The notes beneath the pieces were generated by a model. The model did no database searches, had not been told where the DNA came from, and saw only the letters and a program-made list of their open reading frames with translations. Source: Caballeronia terrestris (GTDB lineage: Bacteria > Pseudomonadota > Gammaproteobacteria > Burkholderiales > Burkholderiaceae). Taken from it: a stretch of 64,000 nucleotides of DNA. The stretch covers positions 124,001-188,000 of the forward strand of contig NZ_FCOL02000005.1 in assembly GCF_001544515.1 (NCBI RefSeq), read 5' to 3'. Of this stretch, positions 27,181-37,051 are shown piece by piece; the first letter of the stretch is position 1; each line of letters opens with the position of its first letter. The position numbers and the translations under genes are program-made.

Positions 27181-30030
27181 TCATCGCGCGGCATGGCTGC
27201 CTGATATGACTGCGTTCGTCGACATCGACTTGCTGCATGCCGTGGATTGTCCGACCCACAGGCGATTGCGCTCGTCGACGACCTGTTGAACCGTCACCTG
27301 CGCGCAGCCATGATTGTTGGGGTAGAAGAGCCCCATCTCGTTGAAGAGCGGCATCGCCGCATCATTGACGTACAGAAAGAGCGGCCCCGCCGTCTGCGCC
27401 GTGATCTGCGCGACGAGCACCCTGCGATCGGCAGGCGTTTCGTCGCCGGCCACGAGACAGGTCGCTTCCTCCGGCTGCAACGGATCGAAATGACCGCCGG
27501 TGACCTTGCACCGCTTCGGCTTCGTATCCTTCGGAGAGGACGCAAGCGTGCGACGGTCGTTCGCGTAGTGGTGAAGCTCTAGCGGCGCCCACGGTTCGAG
27601 CACATATTCGTCGTGGCCCTTCACGCCGATGCGCGCGATCGGCTTGAACCAGTCTTCGAACCACCAGCGCTTCAGCCCTGCTGCGAAGAAATGCGCAACG
27701 GAATCCGTTCCGAATCCGCCAACATCCGTGCGCTCCGTCCGGTCGAGCCAGTCGCCCTCGGTCATGAGCGTGATCTCATAACGTGCTCCTCGCTCTAGCT
27801 CGATGCCCGAATTCCAGCACAGGTCCGACGTATGAAATGGCTGCGTGACTGCGCCGTCGGCCTGGCACACCTTGCCGACCGCGCTCATGCCGTCCAATAC
27901 CGCCCGATTCAGGACGGCGACGCCGCCCCCCAAAATGACGAGAAGACAGATGCCCGGCAAGACCTTGAACGCCGTGAAGCGGCACATGGCCCGGAACGCG
28001 TCGCTCTCGCGAAGCCTGCGCGCGAGACTCAACGCGAAACCGCCCTGCATGGCGCGCTGTAGCGCCGCGGGCGTCGCATCGGGGCGCGTGACCTCGCGCC
28101 AGACCCGAGCGAGACGTCTCACGCGCGAGACTCGCCAAAGCACCAGCCAGGACAGCACGGCGGCGGCGCCCGTCAGTTCCCATGTCGTCAACTGCCGCGC
28201 GCCCAGGTTCCACCACGCGATGGCCGCCGGAAGCGCGAACACGAGCGCCACGAGCAGCGTCATGTTGCGGCTGCCTTCCTCGGATCGCCGACGCCACTCC
28301 AGGTAGTCGCGACAACGGTTTGCGTGCCAGGAAAGATAAGCGCGGTCGTGCACGCGCTTCCTGAGGGTGGTGCCGAACTGAAGCGAGCACAGCCAGGCCA
28401 CGAGCAGTATCGCGAAAACGCTCGAATGTGCACCGAACGCGTCGGTCCACGAAGAACTCCACGAAGGCAGGACCCCCTTGATCGCCGTCAGCACCGTGTT
28501 GAGCAAGTCGCTTTCCAGATGCGCTGCGTCGGACTCGACGATCGCCGCCGGAAACAGCTTTTCGATCCATTCAATCGCGCCGGCAAGCTGGGGAAACAGC
28601 ACCAGCAGGATCGACAACGACAGTGTGACCAGGTAGGCGATCCGCCGCCAGAATACCGTGTCCCAGGCGAGAGCCATCGCGTCGTTGCTGCGCGTCTGCA
28701 GCGCGCCGAGCGCCTCGTCCAGCATCAGATGGCTCGCATGCAGCGCATTGGGGTCCATGCCGTCGAGCGGCGCCGCTGCATTTTTTGGGCGCAACAAGGG
28801 CGGCGCCTGCACCTGCGCGTGCTCGGGAGCGGGGACGAGAAAACCGCTCGGGTCCAACACCTGAAAGCTCTGGCGCACCGCGACGGGCGCATACCTATCG
28901 CTGCCGAACGCGATGCGCAGCGGCACGCTCCAGTGCATGATCGGCCAGTAAGGTTTCCCGCCTGCAGCAATACAGCCCAACGCAAGTCTCGGCAGGTACG
29001 GATAGCCTCCCGCCATCCCTTTGCGTGAGTCGTAGATGCGCGCAAAGGGCGACTGCGCCGCGACGACGAGCGCCACCGCCGATGGCAAGAGACGAATGCC
29101 GACGGCGATCGCCTCGCTCATGATCCAGTGGAGCGAAACGAGCGACAAGCGGTCCTCCGGGTAACCTCCGCCGACATTGCAATGCACGCCGGGGAACCAT
29201 ACTTGCGTAATGCGGCCGGGCTTGATCTTCTCGTGCGCAGCGCCCGGTGGCTTTGCGGTTTCATCCCGGTGTTCGACTCCCTCGCCTTCTTCGACTTGCG
29301 GCTCGTCCGTTTCATCCCACAGCAGCGGATGAAAGGTCGATCGTTCGTCGTCGAGCGACAGCGCGTGGCACGCCCGCTCCACACGCCGCGACAACTTGAG
29401 GTCGCCGAACATCATCGGCCAGATCGTTGCGCTGATCGCGCGCTTCAACGGCAGGATTGGCACGCCGTACGCGGAAACCGTATCCCAGAGTCCGAGGAAC
29501 CGTATCGGGATCTCGCGTTGTTTCTCGACTTGCGCGTAGGGGACACGCCGGCTCACGAAATCCGTCGCCCGCAAGATGCCATCGCGCAAGCCGCGCAAGA
29601 CCTTGACGATCGGACTCTTCGACGGAAACCGTTCGGACCGGTAGTGACGATAAGCTCTTCGCGCGTTGCGATCCAGGTCCTCCTCGGACGAGGCAATGAC
29701 GAGCCCTTCCGCGTCGATCAGGCCGATGAGCACGCGGATTGTAAAGGCACCCCGGCTGAAGCCGAAGCCGCTGATCTGGTCGCCCGCTTCGTAGTTGCGG
29801 CAAACGAACTTGTAGATGTCGATGACGTTGCGCTTGAGGCCCCAGCCCAAGGCACCGCCGGCCAGTGCGAGATACTTGTTGGTCGAGGTGCCGACGCCGT
29901 CGTCGTAGAACGCGATCTGATCGTTGCCCGTCTGATCGAGCGCTTCGAACATGCGCCATACGTTGGTCTTTTCCGCCTTGGCGGAACTGTTTCCGGTACC
30001 GTCCGAAAGCAGCACGATATTCTTTGGCAT
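27181..30030 (-). CDS. DUF2235 alpha/beta-hydrolase with central membrane helices
   Basis: A 949-residue protein. The N-terminal 380 residues are a DUF2235 hydrolase: IVLLSDGTGNSSAK at the start and the nucleophile elbow GFGFSRGAF (Ser92). The family includes type VI phospholipase effectors of the Tle1 group. Residues about 460-710 hold roughly five hydrophobic segments (VTLSLSILLVLFPQLAGAI, FAILLVAWLCSLQF, LVALVFALPAAIAWW and others). The C-terminal 230 residues are soluble and rich in Cys and Trp. It ends four bases from the cyclase stop, convergently. A lipoprotein and a lipase gene lie upstream. A membrane-bound lipase is the likely role; a secreted effector is less likely because of the helices. 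Confidence 0.82.
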   Translation of the reverse strand: MPKNIVLLSDGTGNSSAKAEKTNVWRMFEALDQTGNDQIAFYDDGVGTSTNKYLALAGGALGWGLKRNVIDIYKFVCRNYEAGDQISGFGFSRGAFTIRVLIGLIDAEGLVIASSEEDLDRNARRAYRHYRSERFPSKSPIVKVLRGLRDGILRATDFVSRRVPYAQVEKQREIPIRFLGLWDTVSAYGVPILPLKRAISATIWPMMFGDLKLSRRVERACHALSLDDERSTFHPLLWDETDEPQVEEGEGVEHRDETAKPPGAAHEKIKPGRITQVWFPGVHCNVGGGYPEDRLSLVSLHWIMSEAIAVGIRLLPSAVALVVAAQSPFARIYDSRKGMAGGYPYLPRLALGCIAAGGKPYWPIMHWSVPLRIAFGSDRYAPVAVRQSFQVLDPSGFLVPAPEHAQVQAPPLLRPKNAAAPLDGMDPNALHASHLMLDEALGALQTRSNDAMALAWDTVFWRRIAYLVTLSLSILLVLFPQLAGAIEWIEKLFPAAIVESDAAHLESDLLNTVLTAIKGVLPSWSSSWTDAFGAHSSVFAILLVAWLCSLQFGTTLRKRVHDRAYLSWHANRCRDYLEWRRRSEEGSRNMTLLVALVFALPAAIAWWNLGARQLTTWELTGAAAVLSWLVLWRVSRVRRLARVWREVTRPDATPAALQRAMQGGFALSLARRLRESDAFRAMCRFTAFKVLPGICLLVILGGGVAVLNRAVLDGMSAVGKVCQADGAVTQPFHTSDLCWNSGIELERGARYEITLMTEGDWLDRTERTDVGGFGTDSVAHFFAAGLKRWWFEDWFKPIARIGVKGHDEYVLEPWAPLELHHYANDRRTLASSPKDTKPKRCKVTGGHFDPLQPEEATCLVAGDETPADRRVLVAQITAQTAGPLFLYVNDAAMPLFNEMGLFYPNNHGCAQVTVQQVVDERNRLWVGQSTACSKSMSTNAVISGSHAAR

Positions 30031-30119
30031 CGGGGGCTCCCCGGAAACTTGAAGTCAGGCGTCTCAAGCAACATTCGATGTCTTCGGCGCGTCGCTGCGT
30101 GCCGTGCGCGCAGACCAGG

Positions 30120-30157
30120 CCAGTTATCCCCTGCTATTTTCACTATGGGATAACCGG
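30120..30157. repeat. Inverted repeat upstream of the DUF2235 gene
   Basis: Arms CCAGTTATCCC and GGGATAACCGG pair over 11 positions (one G-T on one strand) around a 16-base loop. It lies about 90 bases before the DUF2235 start and 63 bases after the lipoprotein stop. It may be an operator or a weak terminator for the lipoprotein transcript; no T-run follows. Confidence 0.4.
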
Positions 30158-30219
30158 CTTCCGGTCTCCAGCCAAAGATTAGAAGTGCCACGCCGTCCAC
30201 TCGTACTATTCGCTGTCGC

Positions 30220-31434
30220 TCAATTCACGGCGACGCGTCGTGGAGCACCCGTCGCTGGTGCCGCGGGACGTTGCTGGTCAGCGGGCTGGAACTGCGTCTG
30301 AGGTTGAGCGGACGACACATGCTCCTTTACGCTCAGTTGCGCCGCAGCAAGCCTCTCCGCGGTCACCGTATCGATGACCATGTTCCCGTACCTCTCGAGA
30401 AACTTCCCGCACACGGATGACAGTTCCGTCGACGGTCCAGGAAGCGCGCCTGAGTTGGCGCTCGCTGTCGAGTCACGGTCTACGCCGCGCTCGAGCGCGA
30501 CTGAACAAGCGAGGACGAGCGGACCCGCCTCGCTTCCGCGCAGGAATGCTTGCTGCAATTTGACGATATCCGATGACTGGGCATCACTGAGCGTGCCTCG
30601 CGTCGCCTGTCCGGGCGTCGAAGTCCCGGAGGTTTCCGCGTGTACCGCTGCGGCGGCGTCCTTCGCATTGGCAGCCGTATCGTTCGGCTTGGCATCCGTG
30701 GATTGCGCCGAGCCGGCCTTGCTGACGGCTGTCACCTGCTTCGCCACTTTCACGGTGGCGAGGACCATGTTCTTGTTCACCGCAGGAGCAAGAGCAAGAG
30801 CAGGAGCCGACGCCGGATCCGCCGGTGCTGCGCCTGCATCGGACACTTTGTCGGCAGCTTTGTCGGCCGGGCGGCTGTCGGACGAGGCGGTCGTGCTCGT
30901 CTGATCCGGCGCAACGCCGTCCCCGCCGACGAGCTCGACCGCGAGCAACGTCACCATCACATCGCCGAATCGGCTGAGCAGGAACGCATAGCTCATCGGA
31001 GAGATCGCGCCGTTGGCATACGCCTCGCATGCGCTGAATAGTCCGTTGCGCAGCAACTGGATCGTTCCGAGCCGCTTGCCGAGTTGAGCGATTGCTTCGC
31101 TGCGCGAGCGGGACAACGCCAGCGAACCCTTGATGTCGCCTGCTTCGGACAGCGCCGGCAGCGCGTTGGCTTCGGCCTCGGCGGATGCGCCGAAAGCGGT
31201 CGAGAAGGCCTTCGCAACATCAGGGCTGGGTTCGGCGCACACGACGTCAGACGGCCGGATCTTGCCGGACTGCCGGTCGGTCACGACTGTCCGGGAATAG
31301 ACGAGCCGCGAATCCGCCTTCGTGGCGAGCGTGTCGGCGTTGCCCAGCGTCTGATGAGAAACGCTGGGCATGTCCACGCATGCCCCTAATGTGAGGCTGG
31401 CAGCGGCCAGCAAGGTCGCACTGTGCTTGTACAT
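30220..31434 (-). CDS. Large predicted lipoprotein of unknown function
   Basis: A 404-residue protein with GGAGACATC directly before the ATG at 31434. The N-terminus MYKHSATLLAAASLTLGAC ends in a lipobox (LGAC) for lipidation of Cys19. The mature part has a helical region (PDVAKAFSTAFGASAEAEANA), a central Ala/Pro-rich low-complexity linker (about 190-300) and a second helical region with two cysteines (LACSVALE, SSVCGKFLERYGN). No family is recognised. It lies between the DUF2235 gene and a divergent lipase gene. Tle-type lipases often have lipoprotein immunity partners, but this is a loose parallel. Confidence 0.7.
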   Translation of the reverse strand: MYKHSATLLAAASLTLGACVDMPSVSHQTLGNADTLATKADSRLVYSRTVVTDRQSGKIRPSDVVCAEPSPDVAKAFSTAFGASAEAEANALPALSEAGDIKGSLALSRSRSEAIAQLGKRLGTIQLLRNGLFSACEAYANGAISPMSYAFLLSRFGDVMVTLLAVELVGGDGVAPDQTSTTASSDSRPADKAADKVSDAGAAPADPASAPALALAPAVNKNMVLATVKVAKQVTAVSKAGSAQSTDAKPNDTAANAKDAAAAVHAETSGTSTPGQATRGTLSDAQSSDIVKLQQAFLRGSEAGPLVLACSVALERGVDRDSTASANSGALPGPSTELSSVCGKFLERYGNMVIDTVTAERLAAAQLSVKEHVSSAQPQTQFQPADQQRPAAPATGAPRRVAVN

Positions 31435-31738
31435 GATGTCTCCGACACGGTCGAGGTCAATTGACGACGCCCTTCGCGCCACGCGGAGAAGCCTTTGCTT
31501 CAACCCTGCGTACGCGGACTGTTGCGCCGTGGACGAGCCGCCGCGCGGCTCCCTGGATCGAAGAACGATCGAGCAGAAGCGGTTTGAATTCCAGCCGACC
31601 CACGCGAATATTTGCAATCCGCTTTCAAAAATGGCTTCGCTTGCGCGTTTATGACGGGCGTGAGGCTTGTCGCTGCGAAAGACGATGCCGACGCCACGCT
31701 CTGCAGGTTCACTCAGATACCGTTCACCGGGAGGACCC
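31435..31738. promoter_or_regulatory. Divergent region between lipoprotein and lipase genes
   Basis: 304 bases between divergent starts. Frames here are continuations of the two genes upstream of their likely starts and lack domain content. No recognised motif was found. Confidence 0.35.
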
Positions 31739-33307
31739 ATGTCCAATCGTGTACCGATCATTTACGTTCGCGGCTATGCCATGACCGAAGGCGAGCGCAA
31801 CGAGACTGCCGCCGACCCGTTCTGCGGATTCAACGTAGGTTCGACCGTGTATCGCGCGGTGACGAACAAGGAGGCGAAGGCCGCCAAGTTCGTATTCGAA
31901 TCGCCTCTCGTACGGTTGGTCACTGAGTTTCAGTATCAACACGTCTACCAGAACGGTGCGGACATCGTCGATCCAGGCTGGGAGCCGCCGGCGGACGCTG
32001 AAGGCAAGCCGAGTGTAGGCATACCCAATGCGTCGATCGTGATTTACCGCTACTACGACGATGGCTCCAAGTATTTCGGCGATGGCAAGCCGCGGGAAAT
32101 CAGCGAATACGCGAAAGGTTTGAGCGAGCTGATTCTCGCTGTGCGGGAATTGGTATGCAAGCGCGAAGGCATAGAAAAGAAAAATTTCAAATGCTATCTC
32201 GTCGCTCATTCGATGGGCGGACTCGTGGCTCGCGCGTTCCTTCAAAACAAGGAGCTTGGCGATGAAGAGGCACGCAAATCGGTCAGCAAGTTCTTCACCT
32301 TCGCGACGCCGCATAACGGCATCGAAATGCTGGACGTGAACGTGCCTCGCTGGCTGACGAAGAACGAAATCGACACGTTCAACCGAACCGAGATGGCCTC
32401 GTTTCTGGACATGGCCTCTATAAAAAACCAGTACGATCGAGTCGATCTCGTTCCGAACGACGCCTTGCCGATAGACCGCATCTTCTGCATGGTCGGAACG
32501 AATCGCAGTGACTACGAGGCGGGACAAGGGCTTGCTCGCGCGTTTGTCGGCCACGGGAGCGACGGTCTCGTGAAGATCGCCAACGCATCGGTTTGCGGGT
32601 ATGACAACGGCCAGATCACCACGCCTGCGGCGACGGCATATGCGTTCCGCTCGCACTCGGGCGCTTTTGGGATCGTGAATTCCGAGGAGGCTTATCAGAA
32701 TCTGGTGCGGTTTCTCTTCGGTGACGTTCGCGTCGATATCTGGCTGGATGTGGACAACGTCTCCTTGCCTGCAGAACTCGAAAACAGAGCGAAGGTCGAG
32801 GCGCTCTACCAGGTCGAATTGAGGGCAGCGCCGCGTGGGAAGCGCTGGTTCCTGACCCGTCGTACCGCGATCGAGGATTCGCCTGCCTGCCGTACCCACG
32901 AGGAACTCATCAGGGGCGGCCCGGATCGACGCAAGATCTATCTTTCATCCGTATTTCTGTCCAAGCGCGCCAGCGTCGACCGGGAAAATCAGACCCTCGC
33001 ATACGCCATGATGCTCGCGGTAAAGGTTCCGGACTACGAGATCGACCGCGTCTTCTGGCCGAACGGGCATTTCGAAGGCGCGGACCTTTATCGCGATACC
33101 GCGTTCCTCGAAGTCACACCGCCTAAGGCGCCAGCGACCGGCTGGGAGGTGAAGTACTGGTGGGCGAGTGCGCCAGACAAGCCACTGACGAAGACAATGC
33201 AATTCACGAGCGCATCGGCAACGGATGAGTTGGCCATGAAGTTCGCGAACAATAATCGGCCGGGCATCAGTGGACAGTTGAGGCTTGTCGTGAGTCCTTG
33301 GGCGTGA
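31739..33307 (+). CDS. Alpha/beta-hydrolase (lipase/PGAP1-like esterase)
   Basis: A 522-residue protein without a signal peptide. GGGAGGACCC precedes the ATG at 31739. The N-terminus RVPIIYVRGYAMTEGERN is the first strand and oxyanion region of a lipase fold, and YLVAHSMGGLVARAF gives the GxSxG nucleophile at Ser158. A further motif FTFATPHNGIE matches the strand after the nucleophile. Residues beyond about 350 form a beta-rich domain of unknown function. It is divergent from the lipoprotein gene. Substrate may be a lipid ester; it could work with the DUF2235 protein on membrane lipids, which is inference. Confidence 0.8.
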   Translation: MSNRVPIIYVRGYAMTEGERNETAADPFCGFNVGSTVYRAVTNKEAKAAKFVFESPLVRLVTEFQYQHVYQNGADIVDPGWEPPADAEGKPSVGIPNASIVIYRYYDDGSKYFGDGKPREISEYAKGLSELILAVRELVCKREGIEKKNFKCYLVAHSMGGLVARAFLQNKELGDEEARKSVSKFFTFATPHNGIEMLDVNVPRWLTKNEIDTFNRTEMASFLDMASIKNQYDRVDLVPNDALPIDRIFCMVGTNRSDYEAGQGLARAFVGHGSDGLVKIANASVCGYDNGQITTPAATAYAFRSHSGAFGIVNSEEAYQNLVRFLFGDVRVDIWLDVDNVSLPAELENRAKVEALYQVELRAAPRGKRWFLTRRTAIEDSPACRTHEELIRGGPDRRKIYLSSVFLSKRASVDRENQTLAYAMMLAVKVPDYEIDRVFWPNGHFEGADLYRDTAFLEVTPPKAPATGWEVKYWWASAPDKPLTKTMQFTSASATDELAMKFANNNRPGISGQLRLVVSPWA

Positions 33308-33368
33308 GGTCAGTCCGTGTCGCGCGTTTCGGTATCGACTGCGGTGCTACGAGCCGCCATCCCTCGAA

Positions 33369-34862
33369 CTAAGGCCGAAACGCGCTCTTCCCCGTCCCCT
33401 GCGCCACCTGTTCGACCGGCAGAATCCCACGCGCCACCGCCTTCACCAAGGCCTCGTGATCGGCTTCGGTCTGATCGGCGTATGCATGGGCGAAGCGGCA
33501 CAGCGACTTGTCGAGCTTGTCCGACGATCCCGCGTAGCCCGCGATCATCGATGCACCGCTCGTGCGCGCATGCCCCTTCGCGAGCAAGTGGCCAACGATG
33601 CCGGCGTAATCGGTCAGTGCCGTTGCGTCCAGCGCGTCGAGCGGAATCGTGCCCTTCATGTTGCGAAACTGCCGGACGTAGTACTGCAATCCGTCGATGG
33701 TCGTCCACCCGAGCAACGGATCGCTGACTGTCTGCAACGCCTGCTGATACTCGACGACACGCTGCCCCTGATGAGCGTGCCACGCCGAGTCGCCGTGAAC
33801 GAAGCGCGCGAGCACGGAGCGCCGCGCCTGCTTCAACTGGAGAAAGACGACATCGTCCGGGCTGCTGCCTTCGAGTAGCGCGACGTAGGCACGCAAGCCG
33901 ACGCTGCCCACGCCGACCACCTTATGGGCGATATCGACCAGCGTGTAGCCGCCGAGCGCGCGGCGCCAATGCGGCGCCAGCGTGGCGAGATACTCGTCGA
34001 GCGCCACGGCGATGCGTTCCGCCTCCGCTTCCCGCACGCGCGTGATCAATGGCGGTTCGTCCACGATGCAACGCCGGCCGTCACGCTCGGTCGTGAAGCG
34101 CGGCAACGCACGATCGCTCGTCCGCGACCGCGCGCGTTTCGCCGCGCGGGCGATCTCGCCGCGCAACGCGGTGTCGGTCGCGGTCTCGTGAAGCCGGTCG
34201 ACGTCGATCCGCTGATACGAGCGCGACAGCAGCGGCTCGTTCGCAAGAAAACGTACTTCCGCGCGATACGCGGCAACGCACGATGCGACCGAGTCGTGGC
34301 ACTGGGCTTCGGTCGCACCCGTGTGCCGGCCCGCCACCCAGATGCTGGCGACGAGCCGCCGCAGGTCCCACTCCCACGCGCCCGGATGGGACTCGTCGAA
34401 GTCGTTCAGGTCGATCACGAGGTCGCGTTCGGGCGACGCGTAGAAGCCGAAATTGCCCAGGTGGGCGTCGCCGCAGATCACCGGGGTGATGCCGGTCGCG
34501 GGCAAGGCGGCGACGTCCTCGGCCATGACGATCGCCGTGCCGCGCAGGAACCCGTAAGGGGACGCGACCATGCGGCCCACTCGCACCGGAATCAGCCAGT
34601 CGAGCCTGCCCTCGTGCGAATGACGGATGAGCTTGACCGGGTCCGGCCGGTTCGCCGGCGCTTTCCAGTCGCCGAGCGCACTGCGGGGAACGCGATCGCG
34701 CAGGCTCCGGCCAAGTTCGAAACGCTCGGCGCGCGACATCGGCCGGCGGCGTAGCGTTCGGTAACTGTCGCTGTCGGCGTCGGCGAGGACGACGTGGCCC
34801 GTGGGTGCGAGGGGTGCCGTTGTGCTCTGCGCCAGCGGCAAGCTGGTGGGTGCTTTGTTCAT
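33369..34862 (-). CDS. DUF2252 family protein
   Basis: A 497-residue cytoplasmic protein matching DUF2252, a kinase-like family of unknown function. Typical motifs: MSRAERFELGRSLRDRVPRSA, SPYGFLRGTA, VICGDAHLGNFGFYASPERDL (catalytic-loop-like D and N) and VIDLNDFDESHPGAWEWDL (DFD metal-loop-like). The C-terminal part ends with CRFAHAYADQTEADHEAL. It lies convergent with the lipase gene, 61 bases apart. Confidence 0.88.
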   Translation of the reverse strand: MNKAPTSLPLAQSTTAPLAPTGHVVLADADSDSYRTLRRRPMSRAERFELGRSLRDRVPRSALGDWKAPANRPDPVKLIRHSHEGRLDWLIPVRVGRMVASPYGFLRGTAIVMAEDVAALPATGITPVICGDAHLGNFGFYASPERDLVIDLNDFDESHPGAWEWDLRRLVASIWVAGRHTGATEAQCHDSVASCVAAYRAEVRFLANEPLLSRSYQRIDVDRLHETATDTALRGEIARAAKRARSRTSDRALPRFTTERDGRRCIVDEPPLITRVREAEAERIAVALDEYLATLAPHWRRALGGYTLVDIAHKVVGVGSVGLRAYVALLEGSSPDDVVFLQLKQARRSVLARFVHGDSAWHAHQGQRVVEYQQALQTVSDPLLGWTTIDGLQYYVRQFRNMKGTIPLDALDATALTDYAGIVGHLLAKGHARTSGASMIAGYAGSSDKLDKSLCRFAHAYADQTEADHEALVKAVARGILPVEQVAQGTGKSAFRP

Positions 34863-34981
34863 TTCCGCTCGCTTTGTCGGGGCCGCCTGAGGCGTATCGA
34901 TGGAATACGATCACGCCGGCCAAGGCAATCATTCTGCCACCGGTTGCACCATCCGGCGGTCCGAGCTTGAAATGAGCCCGC

Positions 34982-35959
34982 CTAGAACTTCTCCTTGCCA
35001 TAGAGCGCTTTCGCGTTGGCCTGGTCGATGCGCTGGGTCGGCACGATGACGCTGCGCGGTACTTCGGTCGCGCAGTCGATCAGGATTTTCTTCGCGAGTT
35101 CGAGCGCCTGAGCCGCGCCCGTCGGATAGGTGAACGTCGCGGCCCACTGACCGTCCGCGACCGCGCGAATACCGCCGGACGGCCCCGGCAGCCCGTCCGT
35201 GCCGATGATCTTCACCTGTCCCAGTTTGCCCGCCTGCTTGGCCGCTATGTACGCGCCCGCCGCGGCGAGATCGTTACTCGTATAGACGAGCTTGATGTCC
35301 GGATGCGCCTGCAGCATCGCGGAGAATACCGTGACGGCCTGGTCCTCCATCCAGTTGACCGGCTGCACCGCGACGAGCTTGATCTTCGGATTGCTGGCGA
35401 TGCCCGCCTTGAACCCTTCGAGCCGTTCGATAGCCGGGGACGAACTCGGCAGCCCTTCGAGCACCGCGGCCTCGCCCCCGTCCGGAAGCAGCGTCTTCGC
35501 GGCCCATTCGCCCGCTTCCTTCGCGATAGCCCGGTTGTCGCCGCCGACGAAGGCCGTGTAGTTTTCGCCGGTCGTCTTGCGGTCGAGTTCGATCACCGGG
35601 ACGCCCGCCTTGTAGACCGCCGACACGGCCGGCGTGAGCGGCGCCGCCTCGAACGGCGAGATCATCAAGAGGTCGACGCGCTGCGTCATGAAGTTCTCGA
35701 CCTGTGAGACCTGCGTGTTCACGCTCGCCTGACCATCGGCGATGACGAGCTTGAACTTCGGATAGTTCTTCACGAGGCGTTCGAGCTCGTGATTGACGTG
35801 CTCGCGGTACGGTTCCTTGAAGTTCGCCTGGCTGAAGCCGATCACATAGTCGTTGTTCGGCCCGCACTCTTTCGCGAGCGGCTTGCCGCCCGCCGCCCAC
35901 GCACCGGACGCGAGCGCGACGCCCGCGACGAGCACGGTCGCTTTTGGAAGGTTTTTCAT
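34982..35959 (-). CDS. Sugar ABC transporter periplasmic binding protein
   Basis: A 325-residue type I periplasmic binding protein (ribose/rhizopine class). The start at 35959 is set by AAAAGGAGACAGACAC. A signal peptide ends at GAWAAGG. Core motifs: YVIGFSQANFKEPYREHVN, FMTQRVDLLMISPFEAAPLTPAV, VPVIELDRKTTGENYTAFVGGDN and IIGTDGLPGPSGGIRAV. It is the distal gene of the ATPase-permease-binding protein operon. The sugar is unknown, but the nearby IlvD-type sugar-acid dehydratase points to a pentose or hexose metabolised by the non-phosphorylative route. Confidence 0.9.
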   Translation of the reverse strand: MKNLPKATVLVAGVALASGAWAAGGKPLAKECGPNNDYVIGFSQANFKEPYREHVNHELERLVKNYPKFKLVIADGQASVNTQVSQVENFMTQRVDLLMISPFEAAPLTPAVSAVYKAGVPVIELDRKTTGENYTAFVGGDNRAIAKEAGEWAAKTLLPDGGEAAVLEGLPSSSPAIERLEGFKAGIASNPKIKLVAVQPVNWMEDQAVTVFSAMLQAHPDIKLVYTSNDLAAAGAYIAAKQAGKLGQVKIIGTDGLPGPSGGIRAVADGQWAATFTYPTGAAQALELAKKILIDCATEVPRSVIVPTQRIDQANAKALYGKEKF

Positions 35960-36013
35960 GTGTCTGTCTCCTTTTCGTTTTTGCATGCGCCGCGCTAAAA
36001 GTCGCGCGAGGGT

Positions 36014-37051
36014 TCACCGCTTCGCGCCGCCGCGTCCGACGACGTAGGTCTGCAAGGCCGCGGCGATCACGATGATCGCGCCGGTCGCGAGCAACTGCAT
36101 CGCGGCGCTGACGTCGTTCAGTTGCAGGATGTTGGCGAGCGCGCCGAGCATGACCGCGCCCGCAATCGTGCCCACCATCGAACCCGCGCCGCCGAACAGG
36201 TCCGTGCCGCCAATCACGACCGCGGCGATCGCGTTTAGCTCGTAGCCGGTGCCGTCGTTGGGGCTGCCGAACGAGAACTGCCCCGCGTGGACGATGCCCG
36301 CGATCGCGGAAGCGAAGCCCGTCAGCGCATAGACCGAGATCTTGATCGCGTTGACCGGGATGCCGGACAGGCGCGCCGCCTTCTCGTTTCCGCCGACGGC
36401 GACGACGTAGCGTCCATAACGCGTGTTGTTGAGCAGAAACGCAGCCGCAACCGCGAGCACGACGAAGACAAGCGTCGCAACCGGAAAGACGCCGCCGATC
36501 CGCTCGCCGAGCATGCCGAACGCGGGCGGCGCGCTGCCGGGCCCGGTGCCGTAGTTGATGTTGATGAACGCGTTGTTCGATGCGATCAGCGACAGCCCGC
36601 GCGCGGCCTGAAGCCCCGCCAGCGTGACGATGAAGGCCTGAATGCGCAGACGTGCCGAGATCAAACCCTGGATCGCGCCGAAGATCACGCCGGTCGCGAT
36701 GACGAGCGACAACGTGCTCCAGAGCCCCCACCCTTCGTTGACCAGCAGCGTCGCGGTCAGCACGGAACAGAGGCCGAGCACGGCGCCGACCGACAGATCG
36801 ATACCGGCCGCGATGATGACGAAGGTCATGCCGAGCGCGAGGATGCCGGTCTCGGAGATCGAGCGGATGATGTTGGCGACGTTGTCGGCGCCGAGAAAGA
36901 GGATATGTCCGTGCCGGCGCGGCGAAAAGACGATGCCCGCCACGACCACGAGAATGAGCCCGAGCAGGCTCTGAAAACGCACCAGCCAGGCGAGCAGGCT
37001 GGGACGCGGACGCTCGGCGGTCTTGGCGGTGGATGTCGGTGTTGTGTTCAT
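36014..37051 (-). CDS. Sugar ABC transporter permease (RbsC class)
   Basis: A 345-residue inner-membrane permease with 8-10 hydrophobic helices, of the BPD_transp_2 family. Landmarks: GILALGMTFVIIAAGIDLSVGAVLGL, FIVTLAGLQAARGLSLI, VAVGGNEKAARLSGI and TDLFGGAGSMVGTIAGAVMLG, where GGN-KAA-LSGI is the ATPase contact loop. Its ATG overlaps the stop of the ATPase gene (ATGA), so the two are coupled. It is one of a three-gene import operon. Confidence 0.92.
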   Translation of the reverse strand: MNTTPTSTAKTAERPRPSLLAWLVRFQSLLGLILVVVAGIVFSPRRHGHILFLGADNVANIIRSISETGILALGMTFVIIAAGIDLSVGAVLGLCSVLTATLLVNEGWGLWSTLSLVIATGVIFGAIQGLISARLRIQAFIVTLAGLQAARGLSLIASNNAFININYGTGPGSAPPAFGMLGERIGGVFPVATLVFVVLAVAAAFLLNNTRYGRYVVAVGGNEKAARLSGIPVNAIKISVYALTGFASAIAGIVHAGQFSFGSPNDGTGYELNAIAAVVIGGTDLFGGAGSMVGTIAGAVMLGALANILQLNDVSAAMQLLATGAIIVIAAALQTYVVGRGGAKR

